From Calcarisporiella thermophila CBS 279.70 (Eukaryota; Calcarisporiellomycota): a DNA stretch of 64,000 nucleotides. The notes below the pieces were generated by a model, which saw only the letters and a program-made list of their open reading frames with translations, was not told where the DNA came from and made no database searches. Below, one piece after another: positions 32,080-44,708 of this stretch (positions are counted from its first letter, which is position 1; the number at the start of each line of letters is the position of its first letter). The stretch lies in the NCBI RefSeq assembly GCF_041956535.1, contig NW_027192204.1, forward strand, positions 375,140 through 439,139, written 5' to 3'. A program made the position numbers and the translations under genes.

Positions 32080-32568
32080 GTTCTGGGTTCTCTATGTTTA
32101 TGTCTATTTTATAGCTTTCGGAATGAGGGATATGGAATAAATACCGAGATGGGCGGAACAGATTGGAAAAGAATGGCAATTAGAACAATGAGATGAAGGG
32201 GAGGAAAAGCGAGGTCGGCCAAATGTATCTTTTCGTGGGTCCATCACGAAACAACCGGATTTATATTGCAATATACCTGCAGGCCTAAAAATACCCGCGA
32301 ACGGTATTGTGCAACAGGCTTCTTGGCGTGTTTAATTACAAATGGGAAAAACTTTTTCTCGTGCACTCATTTCGCACTATTTGTGATGATAGTGGAACGG
32401 GTCCACTGGAAATCCAGCATGGTTGGTGAGGGGATCATGGTTCAGAGCAGATTTCAGAATAGGGATCCCTTTTTATCGATTTACAAACACAAGCGTAAAC
32501 ACACACATAAAGTTGCTATTCATTATTCTATACTCGCCTCCTCCTCCTCACCGGCTCCGCCCCCCTCT
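32080..32568. other. Intergenic, chitin deacetylase promoter and ADE2 3' flank
   Basis: About 490 bases with no supported gene. Confidence 0.5.
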
Positions 32569-34544
32569 TTAGTACTCGTCCCATCCGACCTTATCTAACC
32601 GCGACACCTTGGCCATGACCTCCTCCTCCATTCGGGCCGTGTACTCGATCATCTTCTGCTGATACTCGGGCACAAAAGAGCCTAGTAACCTAATGGCAAG
32701 CAGGGCCGCATTGGTGCTATTGTTGATTGCGACCGTCGCGACGGGTACCCCACGCTAAGCAATAAAAATACAAAAAGGTTAGGAAAAAGTGGGATCGCTT
32801 GGAAACAACAACAAATTAAATTCCATGGCACACTGGCCCAAAATAAGAATAGTCTCCGCCAAAGAAAAAGAGAACTACAGAAACAGGGGAGAGATAAAAA
32901 AAGAAATAAACACACAAGGAGCAAAAATAAATAAGATTGCAATCACAAACACAGCTAAAAGTCAAGTTAATACCAAAAAATTGGACCTACCGGCATCTGC
33001 ACTATACTATATAGAGAATCGATGCCATCTAAGCTGCTTAATTTGACCGGAACCCCTATGACAGGCAGAGGTGTCATGGCAGCCACCATTCCCGGGAGAT
33101 GAGCGGCGCCTCCCGCGCCCGCAATGATTGCCTTCAGCCCCCTCTGGTGGGCGGTGCGTGCGTAGTCCGCCATCCTCTGGGGTGTTCGATGCGCACTAAC
33201 GAGCGTCAGCTCAAAAGGCACACCAAAATCGCGGAGGATCTTCGCCCCGACTTTCATTACAGGTAGATCCGAATCCGATCCCATGATGATCCCCACCAGC
33301 GGATTCACTTTCATCTCGCGGTCGCCCTCTCCCATGGTGGAGAGGATGGGGCGCAAGCGCGAGTGGACCTCGGACATCGTTTGACCCACCACCGTGATAT
33401 GACCCATTTTACGGCCTGGTCGGCACTCACTTTTGCCATAGAGGTGGATGGTAGCACCATCGCAGAGCAGAGCCTCACTGCATGGGCGCAACGTCTCTTC
33501 CATGGTGGACTGCCCAAGGATATTGATCATGGCTGCCGCTGGGACCTTGAGCTCGGTGGAGCCGAGCGGGAGATCCAGGATGGCACGGAGATGATTTTCA
33601 TACTGCGAGGTATTGCATGCTTCTATGGTATAGTGGCCTGAGTTGTGGGGACGTGGGGCAATCTCATTCAAGAGGATAGAGCCTGTGGCGAAGAGGTGAT
33701 GGGGACAGATGGAATACACAATTATTCAAGTGCTATTTTACATCGGCATATTTGTATTGATCTTACCATCTTCCATAGCAAACATTTCCACCCCAAAAAC
33801 ACCGGCTCCAGTGAGCGTTTTCACGGCCTCCTCCGCGATCTCCTGTGCTTTTCTCCGCATCACGCCGTCGATTTGAGCAGGTGCAAACACCAAATGGCAA
33901 ATGTTGTTCTTGTGCACTGTCTCCACCACAGGATACGACTTGACTTCACCGTTTGCACGCCGTACCACCATGACCGCCAACTCACACTGGAACTTGGCCC
34001 ATTTTTCCGCGTACAGAGGGGTTTTCGATAGCGCCTGCAGAGCACGCTCGATGTCCTTCTCAGTCTGCACGGCAAAATTGCCGCGGCCATCGTATGCAAG
34101 TGTTTTGCTCTTTAGCATGAAAGGATACCCTAGTTTCTGACCGGCTAGTCTAATAGCTTCGACCGAACTTTCACACTCGACAAAGTCGGCTACAGGGATG
34201 CCGTGGCGTGTGAGGTGTTGCTTCTGCAAATACTTGTCTTGTATTAGCCGCACCGTCTCCGGACTCGGATGCACGACGCAGCCGATACCACTTAGCTCTG
34301 CAAGCACTTGCGCATTGACATGCTCAATCTCGATAGTCAGTACTTGTACTTGGGCAGCAAGCTCGCGGATTTTCTCCGGGTCCGTGAAATTCCCTACGAC
34401 ATGGTTCTGAGTAGATTCAATTTGCATGGCCGGGCTACCTTTGCTGTCGAGTACGGAAACACCGATGTTCAACCGAGATGCAGCCTCGATGAGCATGCGG
34501 CCCAGTTGTCCTCCTCCGAGGATGCCGACTTTTTTCTTGTCCAT
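32569..34544 (-). CDS. ADE2: Phosphoribosylaminoimidazole carboxylase (PurK-PurE fusion)
   Basis: Three minus-strand exons: 34544-33767, 33682-32991, 32754-32569, 551 residues (yeast Ade2 has 571). The N-terminal PurK/ATP-grasp half starts [19 protein letters not shown] and contains [15 protein letters not shown] and [18 protein letters not shown]. The C-terminal PurE half has [35 protein letters not shown] and [10 protein letters not shown]. The fused enzyme makes CAIR from AIR in de novo purine synthesis in the cytosol. The domain order (K then E) is the fungal arrangement. Start chosen at 34544 by homology; the frame is open further upstream but without match. It is divergent from the BEACH gene starting at 34721 (176 bp between starts). 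Confidence 0.97.
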
Positions 34545-34720
34545 GATTAAAATGTCTAGAAAAACTAGGATATATTGAATGAAGATCAACAATAAATAAA
34601 TTTCAACGTCACATTTCGAGAATTGATGGGGTCGTATAGGTCGGAGTGCAAGGAAATACAAAAGTATAGAGGAAATATCGCGACTTGTTCCTTTAACATA
34701 CTTGTATATCTTTAATTAAC
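34545..34720. promoter_or_regulatory. Short bidirectional promoter, ADE2 / BEACH gene
   Basis: Only 176 bases separate the two divergent start codons, so 5' UTRs and promoters of both genes must lie here. No specific factor site was recognised. Confidence 0.6.
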
Positions 34721-37700
34721 ATGGGGAACAAGCTGAGTATACAGCAGCTAAAGGACCTCATCAGTGAAGAGCTTTTAATTGATGTCGCGTATCCATGTTT
34801 TGATTTCGGTGAATCAATGGGAAGGGTGGTGTGTTGTGTGGTGAGTGTCTGTTAAATGCTTAACTCCAATGTTCCCAATCATTTGTGGAATAATTAAATG
34901 GTGACAAAAAAAATTCATCACTGTTTGACTGGTCACCTATTTTCTTCTCTCCTGGCCTGTGATGGATGTCACCACCTCATCCTGATTATTTAATTCTATT
35001 CCGTATTTCGTATTAGGTGAGTCGACAATGGTACTCAGAGCTGAAATGCATCCGAGATTCAGTTCCACCTACGCTTACGCTTCACCGAACGATTTATGGT
35101 GAATCTGAGGGCATGCCAGATGAAGGCACGGCGCCTACACAGACTGCTGTTATTTATGTCCATGTAGTGTTAAAAAAACCAGGCAATGACTGGTAAGCTA
35201 TCTTTGGCTAAGTTTAAGAGAGGAGTATGTTTATTGTTCTGAGCATAGGTCCCAGTTATATGCACCCTTTACTAAGGGGCAACCTGATTCCCAACAAGCT
35301 ACCTCATATTCCGCCGATGAACACACTGATTTTGATGAATTTGCGCCCTTATTTACTGTGCCGAAATCGGAAAACGTAGACGATCAATATGCACTGAAAC
35401 GACAGGAGGTTTGCATGACCTTTCCAATATGCTGGCGAAGTTTCCCTTACATGTTCTGTTAAATATTAGGCATTCATTCAGCATTTCATGAAGGTTCTTT
35501 ATCCTCAGACCCCTCGCTATCGAGTTACCACCCCCTCCCCAACATCTCTCTCGCTTCATCATGTCCCCTTTTCATATCCTTCTATCTCGCCAGATAACTC
35601 TCCCTATTCGGATAGCAATTTATTACCAATATGTGCAGTATTGGAATCACCGCGTGCTTATTATTTTATTTCCACCGACAATGGTGGTACTTCCCTACAT
35701 GACGTTGTAACATATAATCCAAGCATATTGAAATCGCCACCTCGGAGATCCTTTATCGTGTATCAGCTTTTGATGTGTTTGAAAGAGATGCATAGAAGGG
35801 GTGTAATACACGGTGGTTTATCGCCGGGAACTGTGGCGATCGATGAGAATATGTGGGTGAAAGTTTCGGGATTTGAATGCTCTATACCGCATAATGCTCC
35901 AGGTAAATTCCTTTTATTAATCTTACTCTGCGCTCAAGGTAAAACAACTATTTGGGTTTGACAGAAAGGAGGAGGATATGTGTTAAGGGAGATGTCAATG
36001 AAAAATCGGTTGTAGATACACTGTTATTTAAAGGTAGTTTCCACAATGGATTTTTGTTTTCAAATTACTGAACCATTTTATTTTAACAGAAGTCAAAGAG
36101 ACGCCATTAGTGTGGAGGTGGGTTAGTGGGGAAATATCCAACTTTTCTTATTTGATGGTCTTGAATCATCTAGCAGGTATATTTTATACTACTTACAAAA
36201 GTTTCTCATCCATTCTTATCGGTTTGAATATCTCTCATCCTTAGGTCGCCGGCTTGGTGACCCCAACTTTCACCCAATTCTTCCGTGGGTAACCGACTTC
36301 ACCGGGGCAACTATCTCAGAAAACTGGCGTGACTTCAGCAAAACCAAGTTCCGTATGAACAAGGGTTAGTGATCTGATATTAGTCTGAGGCATCGGCCCG
36401 TAAAACCATCATTGACGTGTTCCCATCTCTTTATACAAAAGGGGACGAGCAGCTTGATTTTACTTTCGAAGGCCCTGTACCACACCATATCACAGATATC
36501 TTATCGGACATCACTTATTATGTATACCTAGCACGAAAGACCCCTATTCCTGTACTCATCGTTTATACATTGCAATCCCTGAAGCTCACTAAATTTCCCT
36601 CTTATTTCTAGGTACTTTGCCAATTTGTGCGCTCAAAATACGAGCCTAACGAGTACCCGTCGTCAGTACAGAGGTTATTTGAATGGACACCCGACGAGAG
36701 CATCCCTGAATTTTTCACAGGTAAAGTGGAGAGTAACATAGGACAAAGTGGTTCCTATTGTTTTGACTGGAGTAATTTAAATAGAGCCGAGTATTTTTAA
36801 GTCAATTCATCCCGATATGCCGGATTTACAATTGCCTCAGTAATTGCACCTTTTACTATGTGCATGTGTATCCACACCTAAAGCTTTGGCTTGTTCTTTT
36901 AGATGGGCGGACACGCCTGAAGAATTCGTTCGCAAGCATATGGAAGCACTGGAGAGCGACTATGTCTCCTCACAACTTCACCTTTGGATTGATTTAACCT
37001 TTGGGTGCAAGTTGAGCGGTAGGTTATGCACCGCATCTATACCCACCCGTGAACTATGCTCTTGGATGCTGAAACTTTATCTTGGAATAGGTGATCGAGC
37101 CATTGAGGCAAAAAATGTTGCGCTGCCTTTACTAGAGGGTCAGAGCGGATTCATGAAGCATGGCATTGTCCAGCTATTTAAGGACCCCCATCCCGAGCGA
37201 GAATGCAATTGGCGTCTAGCAAAAATGTATTTTGTTTACTATTGTTCTAATCAGCGATGTGCCACTCATTATGAAATTTTTGCAGAGGCACGTGCAGTAT
37301 TCCAAACGAAACGGTACCATCCTACGCCGGAGATCAGGCTACTTTCCTTGAGACTTCGTCTGCAAGTAGGAATGTCATTTTACCCTCTCAGGACACTCCG
37401 GGATTCTCCAACCCACGACCTACTATATCCGTCAAATCTGACCGTCACCTTACTCCCTTTCGTGCGCGCAGCGAATCAGGTCACTTGCCAGGAAGTAGCG
37501 ATCGCGAAAATTCATCTGGTAGTATGAACGGAGAACTACCAAAAACTAACGAAGCTTCTGTCACAACCACCCCTATCACATTCCCGCCTGATATATCCGA
37601 AGCTCTCTTCATTGATGAGCTATTGCATCTCGAAAATTCTTATACATTTGGATTCAAATATAATCTGACGTCATCTCTCTCGCCCATAACCACCTTAGCC

Positions 37701-40700
37701 GCAGACCCGACGAGCATAGCAGGAGGAGAGAAAATTCACCAGGTTGATGTGGCTGATTCATTTGCAGCAGCAAGGGCATACGACATGTATTGCCTCGGAA
37801 GGATAATCCAAGACATATATACTGCGGGAGAATTGGGAGAGCACAGCGCTAGGAATCTGCCCTCCATTGATCCACCTTTTGCAAAAGAGCATGTTGAGAC
37901 AGCCTTGGCTAGAAAAATGCCCGGAATTCAACATGTTAGTGACAAAAATTTCCCTAGGAGAGTCTATAGCTATCACTCATCCTTCATTTCTCAATCTATT
38001 TAGAAATCGGAGGGAGTATGGAGTGTGATTGAGATGCTACTGACAGACGATTGGACGAAGCGTCCTTCGGCAGAGGACATTTTGAACGCTTCTTTCAAGG
38101 ATGTCCCAACTGTCAATTGGTTGTCACTAACGTTTCCAGATTTTGTCCCACCAGTGTTCGAGTATTTGTCTCGGTTTTTCCAGATGTAAATACGTTTTAT
38201 ATTCAAGTTTGTGGGAGGTTATATGGATCATCTAATACCAATTTTTTAGAGAGTTAAAATCGAAGCTCTCCTTGGCTGAGGCATGGATTGAACGTTTATG
38301 TAGTTTGGAGGATGAGGTGGGTGGAGGTTAATCAGAAGGCATTTATCATGTTCAAAATGCTTATTAATGTATCTCTTATCTAGTCTTTTGATTTGGTATT
38401 ACCCACCTTCGTGCAATTACTCATGGCCCCGGAAACCCGCTTCGATGCGCTTCGACTCTTCCCACGGCTTGCTTATAGGCTTGGCCAAGAGCGCACTAAG
38501 AGTCAGCTACTCAAACCGATAGTCTCTATGTTTGAAGTAAATATTAGAATGTCGACAATTTCTCCTATTGTTTAATAATATCACCCTTCATCCTTTCTCT
38601 GATATATCTAGTCAACACGACCGTTCAATCCTCCGTCACTTTTTGATCCAGAATTGGTTACGCAGCTATTGAAGCGGTTTGGCGTTACGTGCTTTCTTCA
38701 AAATATTTTATCCTGCTTCATAGAGGCCCTTTCCGTAAGCACAGAGGCTTCAGCCGCCCCAGTCGCAAAAATTATGGCAAATAAAGCAAAAGTGACTGAG
38801 GAAAAATCTGGCGACGAAACGCAGGATAGTCAATTGAGAATGGTTACGGAAATGGCTGGAGATTCAATTGTGCTCATTTGGTAAATTAGTTCATGTTCCT
38901 CTTTTTTCTTTTTTTTCATTCCTCTAATGTGATTATGTAGCTCTCTGATCGGGCCAATTCTTACCTCAAAGCATGTTATGAGACATCTTTACAAGCTTGT
39001 GGCAAAAGAACATTTTTCGCTCTCGATTCTTAAACATACATTGGTCACCATTGCTGGGAATTTTGGCGAAACGTTTGCATCCATTCAATACAGCCAAATG
39101 CTTTCTGCTGTCGAAAACTATGCCAATCAGACCCTTGGCCAACGAACGTGTAATATACTGTGCAATTTGCTCACACTATTAGAAGCAGTAAGTAGTATAA
39201 AATGGGTAGTCACTTCGAGCTAAATGGATACCAGCTCTTCTAACCATGCGCCTGTTTAAACTAGCTTCTTGTGCAAATATCTAGCGCCAAACTCCTCACC
39301 GAACTACAGTCTGGATTCCTGTCCACACTCTATCGTCTATTAGATCCCTTTGTGCCGTTCGAAACTCTTCCCCCTTTAACTGCAATTACTTCTCTGTCCA
39401 CTGCCACGACTAATTTGCCCATTGAACCATCACTCAATGTGATGGGCAGAGAGGAATTTCGACAAAGACTTTCTCTTAGTATGCGTACAATTGACTACCT
39501 GTTGAACGTGAGCTATAACTTGTCCAAAGTGGATTGGGAGAAAAATGTAGGCTTTTTTTTATAAAAAAGATATATCGGTTCCAAAATAATTATGTAATTT
39601 TTTTTTTCACTAGATTGCACCCATATTACAAAAATACTTTTCGGGGTTCAGTGGGATCAACGCGGTCGCAGAAGAAGACGAGGAAAATGACCAATTTCCA
39701 AACTTCTTGGAGGCACAAAGGAGCTATCAGGTAATAATCGCTCAGGCTATATACCGCTACTTTGCTCTTGCTCAACTATTCAACACTTGAATATGTTCGC
39801 AGATGATATATGCATACTCGCAGTTTTGCATGTTTGTTGGCCAAGAAACAATGCGTCGAACTATACCTACAAGGTGACGATTCAATTACATTCACCCGGA
39901 TTAATCCTGCTAACAGTGCTTGCGGTTTTAGCGATGCAATCGAGTCCATGATGTATGACCATTTTGCAGCCAATGAGGAAACACCACTACCAATAACGCC
40001 TTTTTCTCCGGATGGGCGCGTTCGTCCTCAAAATACTCGCCAGACCTCGGGCTCCTCTCCTTCATCGCCTCCACCCGGACGAGTTTCAGCTCAGGCAACA
40101 GGGTCTACGGAAAACAAGCAGGCTGCAGGGCAGACGCGCCATATTTTTAACTTGGACCAGGCCAAGCTCTTCACCTATTCCACAAAAAATTTGCTTTCGG
40201 CTGCGGTATCGGGGCTTGGGGTGGGGCGTACGTGGTCTATTTTTGATACTAATGCCCCAGGTGTGACCCATACTTCTCCCCCAGCAATTACCACAACGGC
40301 AATCTCTCAGCCATCCATTGCAGTTTCAACTCCCACCACCGTTATTACGACGTCGACGCCACCTGTTACCTTATCAACGAATCCTGTGGCCCCTTCGTCG
40401 TCTGGGATGCCAATTGCTGGAAAAACTTCTTCTGAGGAGCTTGGCCAGCTAAAGGCACGCAGCTGGTCAACTCCTGCTACGTTTGGTCAGGCCAAAACAG
40501 GTGAAAAGTATGTTCGAATTTTGGGGGTTTGCCTTGGAAACTTTCAAATGTAATAACATTACTGCTTGTTTAGAGAGACGAAAGCGGGTCTGTCATTGCC
40601 TTGGCGGACAAAGTGGAAGCCTTCACCTGAGGATTTGAGGTATCCTTATATTTTTAGTTCGAGATTTTTGTAGTAAGTCGATTGACCTTTTGGGATAACA

Positions 40701-42000
40701 GGAACTGGAACCGCTTCTTATCCACCAATTCAGAGGAAATGTCGAAGTCGTTGCAATTCTCTTTTAACGACCTCAAATTACGAAGCTACATTGGTCATAC
40801 CTCTGGAGTCCGTGCTATTGGCGTCAACGAATCGGCACGGATTTTCGCCTCTGGATCTCGCGACAGGACCGTTAAGCTGTGGTCACTAGATCTCCACTAT
40901 GGAATCGAAAACTATCTTACCGAACCATTTGAGGAGTGTCTTCTCACATATACGGGACATCGTAGGTCTGCTGTCACCGATGTGCATTGGATCGGTGGAG
41001 GTGGCTCGATGGGTATTGGTGACCGCGTGGCAAGCTGTGATGGACAAGTGCATGTTTGGGAGCCGGAGACTGGCCAGACATTGCATCAGTTTGTGGCTCC
41101 CAAAGGTCAATATCTGTCGATGCATCCAATGTTAAATCGGCGGTGTCTGGTAGCTGCAGCAAATGATTCCTCTCTTAGGTAGTTCTTTTTGCTTTGTACT
41201 CTACACGATCCCGTCTTTCTGACCCCTCCTCATCTCCTTCCCCGCCTCTTTTTTTTTTTTAGCTTTTTGGACACAGCTAACAATATCCAGCTACATTCAT
41301 GGAAGACCAGTACAGCGAACTTCAGTAATATTAAATCGACTACTACTAGTCCTGCTGAATCCGTCATTGCCGTTGGATTTGCGTCGGGCTTAGTGTCTCT
41401 CTTAGACTCACGTACCGGAACTCTGATATCCAACTGGAAAGCTGGAGATTCCGAAATCACTCATGTATAGTTTATATCCTAATACTACTGTACTTTTTGC
41501 CTCTTTGATAGCCTAATCAACTATCTGTTTCTATTCTAGATGAAGTTCTATACTAACGAACTTTTGATCACCTGCGCTCCCTTGGATCATCATATCCATA
41601 TTTGGAATGTGTCCACGCTCTCACTTATTAAAAGTATCCTAAGTAAGCGAATTTTCTTTATCTATAAGTAATTTTCAATATGGATAATTGTATCTCCCCT
41701 TAGTAACCTCGGACTTGGTCGCTCTCGACAAATATAAGGATGAAATTATCACACTCAACAACAACAACTCTATCTCATTTATACCCCTCAACGATGACGT
41801 GAGCATTATTTCTAATATACTCTCCCTTCAAATGCACATCACTCTGACACACTCCCCTCTTTAACTATTAGCTTCAACCATATTCTTCCAAGTTTCGCAC
41901 TTCTACTATCAAATCCTCTCTCACATGCTTTGGTATTCTGCCTGTCAATCAATTGCTGGTTCTCGGATGCCAGGAAGGAGAGCTATTTGTGTACGCCTAA
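34721..42000 (+). CDS. WDR81: WDR81-type protein: kinase-like, BEACH and WD40 domains
   Basis: I read 28 exons giving 1796 residues (human WDR81 about 1940), all joins in frame. Exon starts: 34721, 35017, 35249, 35470, 35965, 36090, 36245, 36442, 36612, 36785, 36903, 37091, 37286, 38004, 38250, 38384, 38612, 38941, 39265, 39614, 39803, 39917, 40574, 40702, 41263, 41540, 41704, 41872. Residues about 150-300 are kinase-like with [13 protein letters not shown] in place of an HRD loop. A complete BEACH domain follows (about 325-520): [81 protein letters not shown] segment about 720-840 ends [11 protein letters not shown] like a kinase C-lobe. WD40 repeats occupy about 1485-1796 ([21 protein letters not shown]). 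WDR81 acts in endosome maturation and PI3P control with WDR91; that role is assumed by homology. Individual minor splice sites may be off. Confidence 0.87.
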
Positions 42001-42674
42001 GAGAAGAATTCAATTTTGTAGTATTTCATATATTACTGTACTTTTTCTTTTGATCTTATTAGCCACCTTTTTTATTTCCTCCTTGCCTTCGTTAATAGCT
42101 TGTTATCTCTATTCGTTTTCAATAGAACCTTTTTTATCATTTTCGTAGTATTGACAGGCTTTAATTACCAATTAATGGTATTCCAAGTTCAAGGGCGAGA
42201 TCTACTATCTGCTGCATTTTCAACGATAGGTTATGCTATTGTAATGATTCTGAAACAAACTCTCGACAAACAGCTGAAGAGAGGAGAGCACCAATCATTT
42301 ATAATGGGTGACTAAATATAAGCTCTCAATATTTTATAATAGGAGAATCTGAATGGGAATGAAAGCAAATTGTAGGATTAAAGGACTATCTCGTTTTTCC
42401 AAGTATACCCCCTAAAAATTTTAAGGTTTATTTTAAGTATGCACGAGTTGCAAAAATGGCATACTAATATGTCAAAGCAATCCTCATTGCACCTGAAAGC
42501 TATCTTGAAACTTATTTTGGTCGCACTCTGCCCAACGTTCTCGCATTCCGTTAGTCAACTTTGAATCGAAAACCTACGCTGAAATAAAATAAGATGAGAG
42601 TAAGTGATGTCTTCAAAGATTTATTTAAAAATAGTTTAATTATAACATTGCCAAAATCTATGAACCGAAAAATT
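42001..42674. other. Intergenic
   Basis: AT-rich, about 670 bases. No supported gene. 42450-42520 is weakly similar to sequence around 44060-44110 upstream of the second repeat copy, suggesting an older, larger duplication. Confidence 0.45.
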
Positions 42675-43094
42675 GTCTCTTAAAAGAAGGCATTAATGAG
42701 TCATTAAGAAATGTGAATAGCTTCGATGCACAGCGAATTCAAGATCATGACCTTCTGGAACCATAATGGTGGCAAAGAAAGCCGCACTTAATGCACCTTG
42801 GCTGCTACAATGCTTACATCTGCTGGAATGGCCCCTTCAACCTACCAAGTTATACGAGTAAGAAAACGTATAAAAGCTGGCCATCTCTCGACTCAACCCC
42901 GCTTTCTCCATCAACTGACTCAACTCTTCTCTACTCTTCTCCAATCAAGCAATCCCTTCTAAACCAATTCCCTTGTAGTAACAATGAAGTTCATCACCAT
43001 CCTCTCTGCTTTCGTTCTCTTTGCCGCTATTTCTGCTGCACCCCTCGATGCGACTGGGGAGTTGCAGCGTCAACAAAATGCAATCGAGCTCAAG
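42675..43094 (+). repeat. Duplicated promoter and signal-exon block, copy 1
   Basis: Nearly identical, base for base without gaps over most of its length, to 44289-44708 (offset 1614). It covers the promoter, TATA box, leader and first exon of the Cys/Asp-repeat peptide gene. Similarity falls sharply in the intron and second exon. Confidence 0.9.
42869..42876 (+). promoter_or_regulatory. TATA box of peptide gene 1
   Basis: TATAAAAG, 115 bases before the ATG, conserved at the same relative position in copy 2 (44483-44490). Confidence 0.7.
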
Positions 43095-43403
43095 GTATTT
43101 TGCCATCTCACAAGCACACTGATTGGTGGATGACCATTTTGATTTTTTCACTATTTTCCATAGAAATCGGTTGAGCTGTCGAAGCGATGGCACGATGACT
43201 GCTGCGATGACGACTGCTGCAACGATGATTGCTGCGATGACGACTGCTGCGATGATGACTGCTGCGATGATGACTGCTGCGATGATGACTGCTGCGATGA
43301 TGACTGCTGCGATGATGACTGCTGCGATGATGGCTGCTGTGATGACGACTGCTGCGATGATGACTGCTGTGATGATGACTGCTGCGATGATGTCTGCTTT
43401 TAA
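42984..43403 (+). CDS. Secreted prepropeptide with Cys-Cys-Asp repeats, copy 1
   Basis: Two exons, 42984-43094 and 43164-43403, give 116 residues; canonical GTATTT..CATAG intron. Residues 1-18 are a signal peptide (MKFITILSAFVLFAAISA). A propeptide follows to residue 45, ending SVELSKR, a Kex2-type dibasic site. The predicted mature part (46-116) starts WHDD and then consists of thirteen Cys-Cys pairs spaced by three residues, nearly all Asp (CCDDD units), with 27 Cys in 71 residues. The DNA is a 15-nt tandem repeat with few silent changes, so the array expanded recently. No known family is recognised. Metal binding (metallothionein-like but with Asp spacers) or a disulfide-rich secreted peptide are both possible; this is inference. 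A TATA box and leader shared with copy 2 show it is a proper gene, not chance. Confidence 0.85.
43200..43397 (+). repeat. 15-nt coding minisatellite (CCDDD unit)
   Basis: Thirteen units of TGCTGCGATGATGAC or a one- to two-base variant, starting every 15 bases from 43200 to 43380. All six frames are open or nearly so, so long frames on the other strand here are shadows. Confidence 0.92.
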
Positions 43404-44288
43404 GATGCTCAGAAGCCATGTTTCCGTTGTTACCAAGTGCATCGACCTCCTATGTACGTTTTCCCCCCTAATTTTTGCACCCGTTTAGCTCATGCAACCC
43501 AACACTAATCTTCACTGGATCATCCGCTCCTTCTCTTACCAAAATATAAATTCATGCTTTTGATGTATATTCATCATCGAACTTAAAAATAAAAGCCATC
43601 TTAATATTCTAAGCCCTACTCTAAGTTTGAACTGATCTCCAGCTTTTACTAAAGGCTAGGACAATGGCTTGCACAGCATTATTACTTAGAATTTCTTTGC
43701 CTGCCTTTTTTCAACTTTTGATACATCAAGAGAGACCAATGTATTGTTTCTGCCTCCATAAAAAATTTCCATGTTCATATTTCCAGATAACAGCTTCACC
43801 GTAAGACTGCTGAAGCAATTTTATAAACTCAAACACTGTTTTTTGGCAGCCATCAGATCGCAAACACGAGCTAATTGACAACCCCCCTCTTTTTTTTCCC
43901 TCGAATTGCTGTGATACTATTTCCTCCAGATCTCTTTGGATATTAACCCTTAATAGATCTGTATCAATTGCTAAAACCCTAAATTAGATTATTCAGAATA
44001 TGTGTCAAAAATTCTATGCAACCATTCGTTTCATATACATGCGTGGATTAACTTGGCCGAAATGACGTATTGATATGCCAGCGCATCCTTTGCTGCATCT
44101 CAACCCCAACTTGTAACTTAATTTGCTCATCCTCTACCCGACAATTCTCCCAATCCATCAACCCACCACAGACTGAGAATATATATCGGAGTAATTACGG
44201 GGTGAGGAAGACTACTGGTATTTCCTTCCGAAAAGACCTATTGAAGTGAATTATTACCTCTTGTTTAAACTTTCGATCCAAAATAATG
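43404..44288. other. Intergenic between peptide genes
   Basis: About 880 AT-rich bases, no supported gene. The first 120 bases are weakly similar to the 3' flank of copy 2 (44852-45010). Confidence 0.5.
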
Positions 44289-44708
44289 GTCTCTTAAAAG
44301 AAGGCATTAATGGGTCATTAAGAAATGTGAATAGCTTCGATGCACAGCGAATTCAAGATCATGACCTTCTGGAACCATAATGGTGGCAAAGAAAGCCGCA
44401 CTTAATGCACCTTGGCTGCTACAATGCTTACATCTGCTGGAATGGCCCCTTCAACCTACCAAGTTATACGAGTAAGAAAACGTATAAAAGCTGGCCATCT
44501 CTCGACTCAACCCCGCTTTCTCCATCAACTGACTCAACTCTTCTCTACTCTTCTCCAATCAAGCAATCCCTTCTAAACCAATTCCCTTGTAGTAACAATG
44601 AAGTTCATCACCATCCTATCTGCTTTCGTTCTTTTTGCCGCTATTTCTGCTGCACCCCTCGATGCGACTGGGGAGTTGCAACATCATCAAAATGCAATCG
44701 AGCTCAAG
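44289..44708 (+). repeat. Duplicated promoter and signal-exon block, copy 2
   Basis: Second copy of 42675-43094, with a handful of substitutions over 420 bases, including the same TATA box at 44483-44490. Confidence 0.9.
44483..44490 (+). promoter_or_regulatory. TATA box of peptide gene 2
   Basis: TATAAAAG, 115 bases before the ATG at 44598, same spacing as in copy 1. Confidence 0.7.

Noticed and set aside
42791-43174. 127-residue plus-strand frame upstream of peptide gene 1, repeated upstream of gene 2
   Set aside because: It lies over the promoter, TATA box and leader in another frame. Its conservation comes from the DNA duplication, and it has no coding features of its own.
42945-43442. 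Long minus-strand frames of Ala/Val/Ile or Ser/His repeats over the peptide gene
   Set aside because: They are shadows of the 15-nt repeat, which is open in nearly all frames. The plus-strand frame alone has a signal peptide, KR site and intron.
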